DNA of 64,000 nucleotides from Schistocerca nitens (lineage: Eukaryota; Arthropoda; Insecta; Orthoptera; Acrididae), in assembly GCF_023898315.1 (NCBI RefSeq), contig NC_064622.1, positions 178,208,178 through 178,272,177 on the forward strand. The letters run 5' to 3'. Position numbers and translations under genes: made by a program. The notes beneath the pieces are model-generated. The model was not told where the DNA came from, did no database searches, and saw only the letters and a program-made list of their open reading frames with translations. This document shows positions 44,555 through 55,351 of this stretch, piece after piece (position 1 is the first letter of the stretch; every line of letters starts with the position of its first letter).

Positions 44555-47500
44555 CGAGGTCTGTTCAAAAGATTCTGGAACATTCGTAATTTCATGCCAG
44601 TGGTGTGTTGGAGCAAAATGCTGCTGGCATCCCTGCGCATCCTGTGCTTAATGAGTGACTACTGGAAATTTCATTGTTGTATGTCATTTAGTTACTGTAC
44701 AGTGCTGTATTGAGTAGAACGTTGTTTCACACAGTTTGCAAATTTTGAGATGGCAGAATTAGAGGAGCAACGCATCTGCATTAAATTTTGCATGAAGCTC
44801 AAGAAAACCTTTACAGAGACAAACAAAATGATGCAGGAAGCCTAGGGTGGTAAGTGCTTAAGCCATACTCTGAGTTATGAATGGTTCACACAGTTTAAAA
44901 ATGGCCGGACGGAAGTTAAAGATGACCCACATTCAGTATACCCTTCGACGTCTACCAATGGTGCTCATGTCAGGAACATCAACACAATTGTATGTGCCAT
45001 TCGAAGACTGACTATCTGAGAGACTACCGAAGAATGTAACATTTCAGTTGGATCATGTCATGAAACCCTGACACAGCAACTTTGAGTGCATCGTGTTGCT
45101 GCAAAGTTCGTCCCACGGCTCATGAGTCAAGACCAGAAAGACTTTCACCTTGCAATCTGTGAAGAGCTGTTGGATCGCACAATTGAGAACAACATGTTCC
45201 TTAAGAGATTCATAACTGGTGATGAATGGGACATGGATCTATGGTTATGATGCTGAGACCAAGGATCAATCTTCACAGTGGGTCGGGAAAAGTTCTCCAA
45301 GACCAAAGAAGCTCGTCAGATTGCAACCTCCTCTAGGATGATTTACCACTTTGTAACATCCCCTCTGCAGAATGACAAACCCAAACTTATAACTTACGGG
45401 CCCCTTAAACTGTCTGGTACGGTAAGTGGTAGATTTACAGGGGTGCGTGGCAGGTCCTCTTTGTGCCTTACCTGTGCGGCAGCAGCGTAGTCAGCCTCCG
45501 CATTTTCTTAACCTGTAATCTTACCTTCCCTTACCTGCAGTTCAGCTGCTCGTACGTCATTCGGCACCCTGTGGATTGTGGGCTTAGCAAATATGTAGAA
45601 CTAAGGTTTTGGAGAGGAATTTGGGTGCTACTAAATAATGCAACACAGATCTTATAAAAGCAATTACATTCTAGAGACATGTTGGCCTCAAAATCCTTTG
45701 ATACGATTTATTACAAACAAATTGCAAAATCGTAGTTTACACATCAGAATCCTGCCACATATCGGTCAGACAGATATGCCCCTCTAAGTGGGTTCGAGAC
45801 CACTGTTGGAAACCGATTGCATTTGGTTGCTGTCTCAATCAATTTAATCCCAATTGTGATCATATTAATATAATTAACTCAGCTGCCATGAGGGTCTTTT
45901 AATGCATCAGGCCAGGATCTTGTATTACTGGATGCCACGAAACTCAGTCTTTACTTACGCTTGATACCCCACATAAAAATAACCAGAATCATAACCATTG
46001 GCAGAAAAGAAAAACACAATTGCAATAGCAGGAGCGAGCACAGCAGCTGACTTACCGTGTTCAATGACTATCATGTAGTTGAATGCAATAAGCTTTGCTC
46101 AATTAACTATTTGCGTCTATGCCTCAGTAATTGTCACATATTAAGATAAACATTCATTCACGGTCTAAATAACTTCACCACCCATGCGAACATTACTTCG
46201 CCACTGTCCTATTCAGATTTAGCCAAAAAGCAAAGCTTAGTTTGTAATCCTGCGTGAGTGCAGCTGCTGACAATCTGTGCTGCTCCCCAGTCGAACAGCT
46301 AGTCCCCAACAGTGGCGTGCTGTGCACCCTTCTCCCCCACTAAACCACTTGTGACATCAGCCACCATCTTTTCCCTTAAAATAGACACATTTTAACTTAT
46401 ACTTCCCCTGTTGCTTTCTGCGCATATGCACTTTTGATTTACACTCTTCTGCAAATTCTACTCGCTGCTCTGCTCTAATTTAAAGTTTTTTTTTCAAATG
46501 AACTACTTTTTTACCCTTCAGCAGCCTCTGGTCAGACCAGGCCACCTTCTCCATCCCCAAGGGGTGTTCGCCTGTGGATACTGCGTCATATTTCTAAGCT
46601 ACTCCTAGCTTTTCTGTGACCTTCTGCCTTCATGTTCTCACAATTCACTGTGCTGGCCTACCACGCCCGACTCGGCTCTTATCATAACCCTCCGGAATGC
46701 TAGCGCCACTCTGGCCATCCGCCTCTCTGCTATACCGCTGCAGTCTAAGCAGCACTCACTTAATTAAAAAGGCTACACCTTTAGTTTCATTGCCCATACA
46801 ACAACCGGGTTTCTTTCTGAAGCCACCTCATATTCTTAGCTATCGAATGAAGTTCTTAAAATTATTGCTTATCTTAAGCGTGGTCATTCGTGCACAGCAC
46901 CTTGCCACATTTCAAGGTCAGGTCAAATGTCAAAGAGATGTTGATAGTTTTTTTTTTACTTTGAAGGAATTTTTCTTAATGAATTTGTGCCACAGGGGCA
47001 AATTGTTAATCAGTGGTACTATCAGGATGTGTTGTGATGCCTGCAAGAAAATATGAGAAGAAAATGGCCTGAAATGTGGGGAGACAATTCATCACTCTCG
47101 AATCACAATAACTTGTCCCTGTTGTGCTTGAGTAATGCAAATAAAAAAAAAAGTAATTACTGTGCTGCCTCATCTTCCATACTTTCCAGACCTGGCCCAT
47201 TGAAAGGACAAAGATTTGCAATGATAGATGAGATAAAAGACAATCCACAGATGGCACTTCGTACCATCCAGCAAGAGGCATACCAAGACAGCTTCCGGAA
47301 GTGGAATCTGCATTGGGAGCGATTTATCAGTTGTGGAGGAGAATATTTCTGTTCTGGCATAATAGTCAAGTGCAGGCATGATGGTCAGGAATGGTAGAGC
47401 AGAGAGGGCTGTGAAGAAGACGTCAACCAATAGTACACTGACCAACCCTTCTCTAGGACAACACCAACACAGAAGCGGCCTCTAGGTGAAAAGAACATAA

Positions 47501-47845
47501 GCACTGCGCCGCCTGGATGTGGCACAGTTGAAGACTAGCTGTTCTACGAGCTCTATAGCAGTGACTTAGGAACTGTATTGTTTCGCTTGTATTAGAAGTT
47601 GTGTAAACGGAAGAGATTTTCTTATTTTGTCTGTCGCCTATTGTCATTATCTTTCTGTAATAAAAATTCATCAATACGAATTGCTTGAATTGTTGTCTAG
47701 CAACCTGAGAAAGGTTTCCTAGGCACCCCATATTCTGCAAGTAGGGAGAACACAATAATCTCGAAGGAGATCATGCACAATAAGTAAATGGAATACACAG
47801 AATAATTTTATGGACAAAGTTCCGGAATTTTTTGAACAGACCATG
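44555..47845 (+). mobile_element. mariner DNA transposon with its own insertion
   Basis: Left end CGAGGTCTGTTCAAAAGATT and right end, in reverse complement, CATGGTCTGTTCAAAAAATT form inverted repeats of about 27 bp, flanked by TA on both sides (44553-44554 and 47846-47847). The antisense LINE reads straight across this TA. The plus strand carries a mariner transposase: EEQRICIKFCMKLKKTFTET (about 44765), WFTQFKNGRTEVKDDPHS, VAAKFVPRLMSQDQK (about 45095-45140), LKRFITGDEW (about 45200). After an insertion come VNQWYYQDVL-like (about 47010), PEMWGDNS (about 47060) and KGQRFAMIDEIKDNPQMALR (about 47200-47260) to ISCGGEYF. It is inactive, with several stops and a 1.6-kb interruption. Confidence 0.85.
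45320..46916. mobile_element. Unclassified 1.6-kb insertion inside the mariner transposase
   Basis: The mariner reading KEARQ stops at about 45319 and resumes at 46917 with SNVKEM-like sequence. The bases GTCAG stand on both sides (45315-45319 and 46917-46921), a possible 5-bp target duplication. The insert contains TGTAACATCCCCTCTGCAG (45352), TATAAAAGC (45652) and GC-richer stretches at 46230-46720. It has no open frame with a known domain. A solo LTR or a non-autonomous element is possible. Confidence 0.5.
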
Positions 47846-48894
47846 TACTTTATATATGACCAGAATCTGTCTGGATTTTCTGCCAGATAATAAGACAGAG
47901 TTCTGTTGTGGAATATATTAAAAGCATCTCGCACTTGAGATCAGGCTAAATTTTGAGCTTCTGTAAAACTTCGCCAGTCTTGGGGATTTTGCATTCTCTT
48001 AAATTTGGCATGCTTTTTCCATTGCTTCTGCAACAGTTTTCTAATCTGTTTTGTGCACAACGGGGGATCAGTATCATCACTTATTAATTTATATGGTGCA
48101 TATCTCTCAACTGCCACTGATATACTTTTTTGAATTCAAACCACATCTCGTTTACGCTTACACAGTTAAATAGGAAGGAGTGGAGATCACCTTTTAGGAA
48201 AGCATAAAGCAAATTTATATCTTCTTTTTTAAACAGATGTAGTTTGCATTTATATTTGTTGGATTTTAATGTTATAGTATTCGGTCTCTACAACAACCCT
48301 GTGGTCACTAGTCCACGTATTCATCATGATGCTCCCAATTTCTTAAGGACTATTTGTATAGTTTTGCAACTGTTTACACTTCAAGTGGGCTCTTGAAATA
48401 AATGTTCAAAACAATTTTCTGAGAAAGCATTCAGTACAATTTTGAGTGACTTTTGTGCCTACTACTGGCCTTTAACACACATTTTTCCCAACATGTCGAA
48501 TGTAGATTGAAGTTTTCACCAACTATAATTGTAGTGGGGTACGTATTTGAAATAAGACTCAAGTTTTCTTTAACTGCTCAACAAATGTACCATCTGAGTC
48601 AGGGGTTTTGTGAAATAAAACATTACTTATTCCAGTTGTCAACTATAACTTCTACCAATGCTAACTCACAGGGATTACCTACTTCAATTTAAGTAAGAGG
48701 TAAACTACTTCCGACAGCAATAAACACTCCACTAACAACTGTATTTAATGTATCGTTTCTGAAAAGAGTTTTGGCTGAATTTATTTCCAGCTTTAACCAG
48801 CTTTCCGTGCTGATGACAATTTGAGCTTCAGTGTTTTCTATTAACACTTGGAATTCTGGTTCTTTCCCAACACAGCTACGACAATTTACAAATA
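47846..48894 (-). mobile_element. Antisense LINE, middle segment of the composite copy
   Basis: Resumes directly after the mariner with CTTTATATATGACCAGAATC. The antisense text runs through ATTAAAAGCATCTCGCACTT and TTGGGGATTTTGCATTCTC to GCTACGACAATTTACAAATA, corresponding to the region between endonuclease and reverse transcriptase in this LINE family. It is interrupted by the Tc1 element at 48895. Confidence 0.7.
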
Positions 48895-50316
48895 CACTCC
48901 TGGAAATTGAAATAAGAACACCGTGAATTCATTGTCCCCGGAAGGGGAAACTTTATTGACACATTCCTGGGGTCAGATACATCACATGATCACACTGACA
49001 GAACCACAGGCACATAGACACAGGGAACAGAGCATGCACAATGTCGGCACTAGTACAGTGTATATCCACCTTTCGCAGCAATGCAGGCTGCTATTCTCCC
49101 ATGGAGACGATCGTAGAGATGCTGGATGTAGTCCTGTGGAACGGCTTGCCATGCCATTTCCACCTGGCGCCTCAGTTGGACCAGCGTTCGTGCTGGACGT
49201 GCAGACCGCATGAGACGACGCTTCATCCAGTCCCAAACATGCTCAATGGGGGACAGATCCGGAGATCTTGCTGGCCAGGGTAGTTGACTTACACCTTCTA
49301 GAGCACGTTGGGTGGCACGGGATACATGCGGACGTGCATTGTCCTGTTGGAACAGCAAGTTCCCTTGACGGTCTAGGAATGGTAGAACGATGGGTTCGAT
49401 GACGGTTTGGATGTACCGTGCACTATTCAGTGTCCCCTCGACGATCACCAGTGGTGTACGGCCAGTGTAGGAGATCGCTCCCCACACCATGATGCCGGGT
49501 GTTGGCCCTGTGTGCCTCGGTCGTATGCAGTCCTGATTGTGGCGCTCACCTGCACGGCGCCAAACACGCATACGACCATCATTGGCACCAAGGCAGAAGC
49601 GACTCTCATCGCTGAAGACGACACGTCTTCATTCGTCCCTCCATTCACGCCTGTCGCGACACCACTGGAGGCGGGCTGCACGATGTTGGGGCGTGAGCGG
49701 AAGACGGCCTAACGGTGTGCGGGACCGTAGCCCAGCTTCATGGAGACGGTTGCGAATGGTCCTCGCCGATACCCCAGGAGCAACAGTGTCCCTAATTTGC
49801 TGGGAAGTGGCGGTGCGGTCCCCTACGGCACTGCGTAGGATCCTACGGTCTTGGCGTGCATCCGTGCGTCGCTGCGGTCCGGTCCCAGGTCGACGGGCAC
49901 GTGCACCTTCCGCCGACCACTGGCGACAACATCGATGTACTGTGGAGACCTCACGCCCCACGTGTTGAGCAATTCGGCGGTACGTCCACCCGGCCTCCCG
50001 CATGCCCACTATACGCCCTCGCTCAAAGTCCGTCAACTGCACATACGGTTCACGTCCACGCTGTCGCGGCATGCTACCAGTGTTAAAGACTGCGATGGAG
50101 CTCCGTATGCCACGGCAAACTGGTTGACACTGACGGCGGCGGTGCACAAATGCTGCGCAGCTAGCGCCATTCGACGGCCAACACCGCGGTTCCTGGTGTG
50201 TCCGCTGTGCCGTGCGTGTGATCATTGCTTGTACAGCCCTCTCGCAGTGTCCGGAGCAAGTATGGTGGGTCTGACACACCGGTGTCAATGTGTTCTTTTT
50301 TCCATTTCCAGGAGTG
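48895..50316 (-). mobile_element. Nearly intact Tc1-like DNA transposon (1,422 bp)
   Basis: The ends CACTCCTGGAAATTGAAATA (left) and, in reverse complement, CACTCCTGGAAATGGAAAAA (right) are inverted repeats of about 30 bp. The TA target duplication stands at 48893-48894 and 50317-50318. A single transposase gene occupies 50072-49050 on the minus strand. GC content is far above that of the surroundings. The antisense LINE continues on both sides. This is the youngest DNA transposon in the window. Confidence 0.9.
49050..50072 (-). CDS. Tc1-like transposase, 340 codons with one in-frame TGA
   Basis: A cut-and-paste transposase of the Tc1/mariner superfamily. The ATG at 50072 (MPRQRGREPYVQLTDFERGR) gives the usual Tc1 length. 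The N-terminal helix-turn-helix covers about residues 10-55 (ERGRIVGMREAGWTYRRIAQ), followed by a second DNA-binding segment with an Arg-rich GTGPQRRTDAR hinge. The catalytic residues are all present: D155 (VFSDESRF), D244 (FQQDNARPH) and E277 (LSPIEHVWD). I count 32 residues between the last two, not the 34 typical of Tc1. The frame is open except for a TGA at codon 148 (49631-49629), so this copy would give a truncated protein. The stop codon is at 49052-49050. It is probably non-autonomous now but recently active. Confidence 0.85.
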
Positions 50317-50510
50317 TACAATACAAATTGTTTCTAGATCTACCTTCATGTGTGTGTCCTGTGCACTTTTAGACTGTAGTTTCCCCAAGACCCTCTAAAC
50401 CAAAGAAGCACCCAACCCCTTCGCACAGCTCCTGCTATCTGTCTAGTCACATTCTGTATGTAGTGCACCCCTGACCTTTTAAGCAATAAACACAAAACTG
50501 TTCATTCCAG
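50317..50510 (-). mobile_element. Antisense LINE, 5'-ward segment of the composite copy
   Basis: After the Tc1 element the antisense text resumes (TTTTAGACTGTAGTTTCCCC, GCACCCAACCCC, GTAGTGCACCCCTGACC) and fades near 50510. It belongs with 42846-44554 and 47846-48894. Together these are about 2.95 kb of one LINE stretched over 7.7 kb. Confidence 0.55.
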
Positions 50511-51684
50511 ACTTATGAGAGTTTGCTCAACACTGTAGAAAGTCACACCTACCTTTCATAAGATCACCCAGGCAATGAAACAATATGCTGTCTTCTACAC
50601 ATTTGACAAATACATCAGCACATCCACCTTGATTGTCTTCAAATCTACACTCCAGAGGCACAGGAGTTTACCTTCTCTCATTATCACCACCTTATACTTT
50701 GTGCAGCATTCTTCTCCTCACTAAGAAATCTGCAGCTTATCAAGAGGTCATTTCAGAACCCCTTCAATGCTGCAACTGCTCAATTCTTATGCAGATGAAC
50801 AGAATGAAGGTGTTGGTCATTTGATCCAGATATGCTGACAGAGCAGCTGGTGCACGACTGGCATGTGGACAGGATCAGGTCATGTCCTCTCAGCATTTCT
50901 CAGCCTGTACCACAGAAACATCCTTTGGACTGTATTTATATTGCTTTAGCCATGGAAGTAGCACTATTTGTCACTAAAGGAGCATTTTACAACATTATGC
51001 AAAACAACACTTCTCAGTTCAAAGAAGACTCATTTACCTCTTAATGCAAGTGCAGTACACACATCCATCTGATTACTATTCCATTTCATCCTGTAGAAAA
51101 TTGAGCAGTATATTAGACACTAATAATCTTTTTAAGCCTCAGATACACAAATTCCACAATGTGCAACATTAGAAGAAGCCTGATTAGTGTGTTACTGGAC
51201 ACTGTCTGTTCCAGGTTGCAGCTCCGATGAGCTCAGATGTTTTAGATCACTGACATTACACACTCCTTGACTTGCTGCAGGCACATCCACGGGATCTGCC
51301 ACTGCAGCAGCCTCTCTTTCGCAAGAGCAACCTAGTCTCACTGCATACCTTCTTCACGTGCAAGATGGACTGTAGGCACTGAACACTTGTCGGCAGCGAC
51401 ATGTTTGCCGTCATGGCTGTATTACTCAAGGTAAAAAATAGCTGCAGTCTTGCTACCCTAAGATGACCGTCTGGTACCGTAGCTCCTCTGCCTCCCCATT
51501 TTTCTCTATGCAACTGCCGCTGCCAGAAACTCAACAGCAGCAGTAGGAGCTTTGTCCTTAATCAGCCCAATCACAGCCATTGGAAGGGCTAAACAGATGA
51601 TTCAATAGCGGTGGACCCTGATGAGAAAATTGAAGGTAGATTAAACTCTAATGTACTATTGAATTATGTGGTCAGTAGAGACAG
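50511..51684. other. Unassigned intronic stretch
   Basis: Several frames of 60-90 codons have no recognisable motif. A GC-richer patch at 51270-51560 reads Arg/Cys-rich on the minus strand (92 codons) but has no supporting context. Confidence 0.4.
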
Positions 51685-51885
51685 GGCACTAACTCAGATT
51701 AGAGGAAGATGAGGAAGGAAATAACTCATATCCTTCTCAAAGGAACAATCCTGGTATTTGCTTTAAGTGATTTAGGGAAACCACTGAAAACTCAAAACTG
51801 ACTGGCTGGATGGGGATTTGAACTGCAACACTCCCAAATGTGAGGCCAGTTCCTTACCACTGCAGTACACCACCTCGATTAGGGA
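51685..51885 (-). mobile_element. tRNA-derived SINE, minus strand (copy 1)
   Basis: On the minus strand it starts with a tRNA-like head (GAGGTGGTGTACTGCAGTGG, then GTTCAAATCCCCATCC as B box) and continues with CAGTGGTTTCCCTAAATCAC and CCTTCCTCATCTTCCTCTAATC. The same order of blocks occurs at 52600-52841. I recognise this as the grasshopper SINE whose tRNA-like head normally reads GGTGGCGCAGTGGTTAGCAC. Confidence 0.75.
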
Positions 51886-52519
51886 CTTTGATGGACATTG
51901 ACACTCATTTCCACCTTGCCTCTAGTCCATCTCTAGAGCTGCCACCACTGAACTCACCTAGCACATGACTGTCATGAACATCAAGCAGTTGGCATTGCTG
52001 CAACATCTGACAAATGGTCTGATTGTAACCCAGTCCGTTAGTAGGAACACTCTTGCATAACTCCCTCAGAGTGCTCATGTTGTGGCATTGCCTTGGGGGT
52101 TTTTGACTTTACAACTGAGGGCTCTACTGTTTCTTCTAGCCATTAATAAAAAGTCTGCTGAGGAGTTGACTGTTGTAGTGTCGGTGGCATCCGTGGAGGG
52201 TGCCATGCACACCATCGAGAATTACCACTAGCCTATTAACACACGAACCTCACTTTTAGTTGACAATTAACTCTGTGTGTGTCAGGGGGACACCCATTCC
52301 CTTGTTTACTACTTAAATTAGAGGCAACTTAGTATAAGCATTGATAAGTAACAACAGTAACTGAATTAATTTACATTTGGCTGGGTCTTCGGGATTCAGG
52401 GTGTGGTTAATACTTAACAGACATGAATTACAATGATCTGAAGCTTTTTTTATTTTCTTCAACCAAGGAGGCAGAGAAGGAGAAAAGGAAGGAAATTAGG
52501 CCCTATTGCTGCCGAAGTC
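51886..52519. other. Unassigned intronic stretch
   Basis: About 630 bp between SINE copies without recognisable features. Confidence 0.4.
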
Positions 52520-52910
52520 ATTAGAGATGAAGCACGAGCTCAGGGTGGGGAAGGATGGGGGAAGATGACATGACTGTGCCCTTTCCAAGAAAAATGGAGG
52601 AAGATTGGGTTTAATGTCCTGTCAACATTGAGGTCATTAGAGACAAGCACAAGCTCAGGTAGTGTCAAGGATGCGGAAGGAAATCGGACATGCCCTTTCA
52701 CAGGCACCATTCTCACATTTGCCTGGAGCAATTTAGGGAAATCATGGGAAACCTAAACCTGGATGGTCAGACGTGGTTTGAATTGTCATTCTCCTGAACA
52801 CGAGTTCAGTGTGCTAACCACTGCACCACCTTGCTCAGTGCCCTTTAAAATGAACCATCCCACCATCTGCCATTAACTGATTTAGGAAAATCTTAATTTG
52901 GCTTTTGATG
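52520..52910 (-). mobile_element. tRNA-derived SINE copies, minus strand, clustered
   Basis: A full copy occupies about 52600-52841. Its minus-strand head reads GGTGGTGCAGTGGTTAGCAC (A box), then CAATTCAAACC (B box), and its body carries TTTCCCTAAATTGCTCCAGG. Partial repeats of the body follow on both sides (52520-52600: GTCATTAGAGATGAAGC against 52632-52650: GTCATTAGAGACAAGC; and 52842-52905), so two or three copies or duplicated halves lie head to tail. Confidence 0.7.
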
Positions 52911-53489
52911 CTGCGGTTATCTGTTCCTCCCACAGAAACCAGTTCTTCTTCTGTAGTCCAGTCCACACATCTGCCCTGTTAGAACCCAATGTTTCTCTGC
53001 TAGAGAGCTGCAGTAGAACCAGTACATTACACGTATCTACAGGTTGCCTTGAAGGTTTTGGTTTTAGTTTGAGTGCTATATTAGAGGTTGGATAGTGTGC
53101 GATTGAAAAATCAATATTGTTACTTTCTTGATACAAAAAAACCATCAAGCCCGTGTTAATCTTAAGTTACAGTTTGCGCGCACACATGCGCGCACGCGCG
53201 CACGCACGCGAACGCAATAAGACTCACTCAACAGCCAGATTATGGTATTTAATCGAGCCTTTTACAAAAAAAGATTCTAAAATGGTTTGTCTGTGGTAGA
53301 ATGCCTTCTCTAATATTGTCCTAATCAATTTCTTAAAACATTCAGTTCTTCATTACATGCCACGTGGATTTTAGTTGATACAGGAGTCACAATTTACATA
53401 TAAAATCCAAAATTTCCCATGTTCATCTTTAGCACTCACTCATTCACGTTCACTTTCTGGCACTCCACAGTAAAGTGTAACTCATAATT
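52911..53489. other. Spacer with alternating purine-pyrimidine tract (53173-53216)
   Basis: GCGCGCACACATGCGCGCAC and following CG/CA steps over about 44 bp could adopt Z-DNA. No gene is seen. The overlapping 88-codon minus frame has no motif. Confidence 0.5.
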
Positions 53490-54420
53490 CCACAAAATTA
53501 TCACATATATCTCCCATTTCATCTTCATCTACATCCTCTTCCATTTCCATAATATTGTCCTCAAGAACATCGCCCTTGTATAGTCCCTCTATATACTCCT
53601 TCCACCTTTCTGTTTTCCCTTCTTTGCTTTGATAGAGCACTGAAAGACCTAAGTCGAAACACGGCCCCGGGAGAAGACAACATTCCATTAGAACTACTGA
53701 CAGCCTTGAGAGAGCCAGTCCTGACAAAACGCTACCATCTGGTGAGCAAAATGTATGAGACAGGCGAAATACCCTCAGACTTCAAGAATATAATAATTCC
53801 AATCCCAAAGAAATCAGGCGTTGACAGATGTGAAAATTACCGAACTGTCAGTTTAATAAGTCACGGCTGCATTATACTAACGCAAATTCTGTACAGACGA
53901 ATGGAAAAACTGGTAGAAGCCGACCTCGGGGAAGATCAGTTTGGATTCCGTAGAAATATGGGAACACGTCAGGCAATACTGACCCTACGACTTATCTTAG
54001 AAGCTAGATTAAGAAAAGGCAAACCTACGTTTCTAGCATTTGTAGACTTGGAGAAAGCTTTTGACAATGTTGACTGGAATACTCTCTTTCAAATTCTGAA
54101 GGTGACAGGGGTAAAATACAGGGAGCGAAAGGCTATTCACAATTTGTACAGAAACCAGATGGCAGTTATAAGAGTCGAGGGGCATGAAAGGGAAGCAGTG
54201 GTTGGGAAGGGAGTGAGACAGGGTTGTAGCCTCTCCCCGATGTTATTCAATCTGTATATTGAGCAAGCAGTAAAGGAAACAAAAGAAAAATTCTGAGTAG
54301 GTATTAAAATCCATGGAGAAGAAATAAAAACTTTAAGGTTCGCTGATGACATTGTAATTCTGTCAGAGACAGTAAAGGACTTGGAAGAGCAGTTGAACGG
54401 AATGGACAGTGTCTTGAAGG
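53490..54420 (+). mobile_element. LINE copy with inverted 5' part and open reverse transcriptase
   Basis: From 53631 the plus strand reads DRALKDLS, GEIPSDFKNIIIPIPKKSGV, CENYRTVSL, DQFGFRRNMGTRQA, motif A FVDLEKAFDNVDW (about 54040-54078), motif B GVRQGCSLSPMLFNLY (about 54208-54255) and motif C LRFADDIVIL (about 54338-54365). It is open from 53706 to 54296 except for a TGA at 54294. Directly before it, 53630-53500 carries the preceding part of the same protein (ERWKEYIEGLYKGD, EEDVDEDEMGD) on the opposite strand. The copy is cut at about 54420, so the 3' end is missing. It is the best preserved member of the family of 8391-9960. Confidence 0.85.
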
Positions 54421-54739
54421 GAGTGTGCTACACAATAAGCAGCACTGCGAACAACACACTCTGTGACCTGCACCACAGCATCTGTGGGTGTGGGTGTCGG
54501 TTTTTTGAGTCTCTTCCTAAATTCTTACTGGTTGTTGGTTGTCGATGCTTCCTCAACATTTCTGTACGTTATCCATTGTCCTTCCACATCAATTGTGTTT
54601 ACAATTCAGGCCCTCTCCAAAAAGAGAGAAATTTTTATTTAATTTAACGATTTTCTTACATGATTGTGGCAGATTAATGTCCACAGTTTGTCTCTCAGAC
54701 CCTCCATGATTTCTGTGCACATCAAGACATTTGTTACAC
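54421..54739. other. Unassigned spacer
   Basis: About 320 bp with no recognisable motif. Confidence 0.4.
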
Positions 54740-54866
54740 GACTGCTGCTCCACTCCCAATCTAATGGCAAGGCGGATCAGGTTGTCTGCAAGTTCAAGGT
54801 TCAAATGAAGAAGCAAGTTGTGGACTCTTCTACGGATGACGCCTTGATGCGCCTCTCAAGTCTCTA
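54740..54866 (+). mobile_element. Small Gypsy integrase fossil fragment
   Basis: LLHSQSNGKADQVVCKFKVQ followed by MKKQVVDSS resembles the PFSPQSNGAAE and TFKSQMLKL segment of the integrase in the Gypsy fossil at 21403-26567. Only about 125 bp remain. It is broken and old. Confidence 0.5.
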
Positions 54867-55043
54867 AAGGTTTACACCAGTGTTTTCATTGGTTAAGATG
54901 TAATGCCTTAAAGGACTGTCAGGAAATGAAAAAAAATATTTTGAGGGAAAATGTGGAAATACTGTATTACAATGCTGTGGAAAATAACAGTTCTTATTTT
55001 TAAAAAAAACACTAGTTCTTATTTTAAAAAAATGCATAATTAC
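54867..55043. other. Intron sequence next to the donor site
   Basis: AT-rich sequence before the penultimate exon with two copies of an ACTAGTTCTTATTTT(A)n-like 15-base motif (54990-55030). No element is recognised. Confidence 0.4.
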
Positions 55044-55215
55044 CACACTCACAATTATGATTGAAGGCCAATCGTGGATTTCGTGCATAAAAATCAGGGG
55101 TTTCTGCATGGCAGTCAAACCAATGCATCCGGCGATACTTGCCAAGATCTGTAATGCGTAGCTGGTCCCCATAATTGTGAACTTTTGTCCTTTTACAAAC
55201 AATATCTGGATGCTC
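55044..55215 (-). CDS. Host gene, penultimate coding exon
   Basis: This exon is 172 nt. It is bounded by the acceptor TAATGTTTGCAG and a donor GTAATT after GAGTGTG. It enters in phase 0 and leaves one base for the next exon, which matches the acceptor at 27916. It encodes 57 residues, starting EHPDIVCKRTKVHNYGDQLR, continuing through KYRRMHWFDCHAETPDFYAR, and ending NHNCEC. It is well ordered, with aromatic and charged residues, and looks like the core of a folded domain. The donor leads into a 27,127-bp intron. I cannot name the domain. Confidence 0.8.
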
Positions 55216-55351
55216 CTGCAAACATTATTTGAATGAAAAAATTAATTTTAATTCCTTGGACATATAGCTGTATCATTTACCTGTTATAGTCAAATGACTC
55301 ACTAACTTCTATGGAAACTACTGAAATATAAAATATTTGCAAATCACTTAC

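Larger units (their letters stand above)
27917..55043 (-). other. 27.1-kb intron of the host gene, filled with mobile elements
   Basis: The donor (GTAATT at 55043) and acceptor (CAG at 27917) join in the correct phase. Most of the intron is accounted for by insertions: foldback elements, a Dong-like LINE, PLE pieces, antisense LINEs, Tc1 and mariner elements, and SINEs. The opposing intron in the same gene is only 136 bp, so the size comes from insertion. Confidence 0.75.

Noticed and set aside
49041-50372. Plus-strand frames of up to 173 codons
   Set aside because: Antisense shadows of the GC-rich Tc1 transposase.
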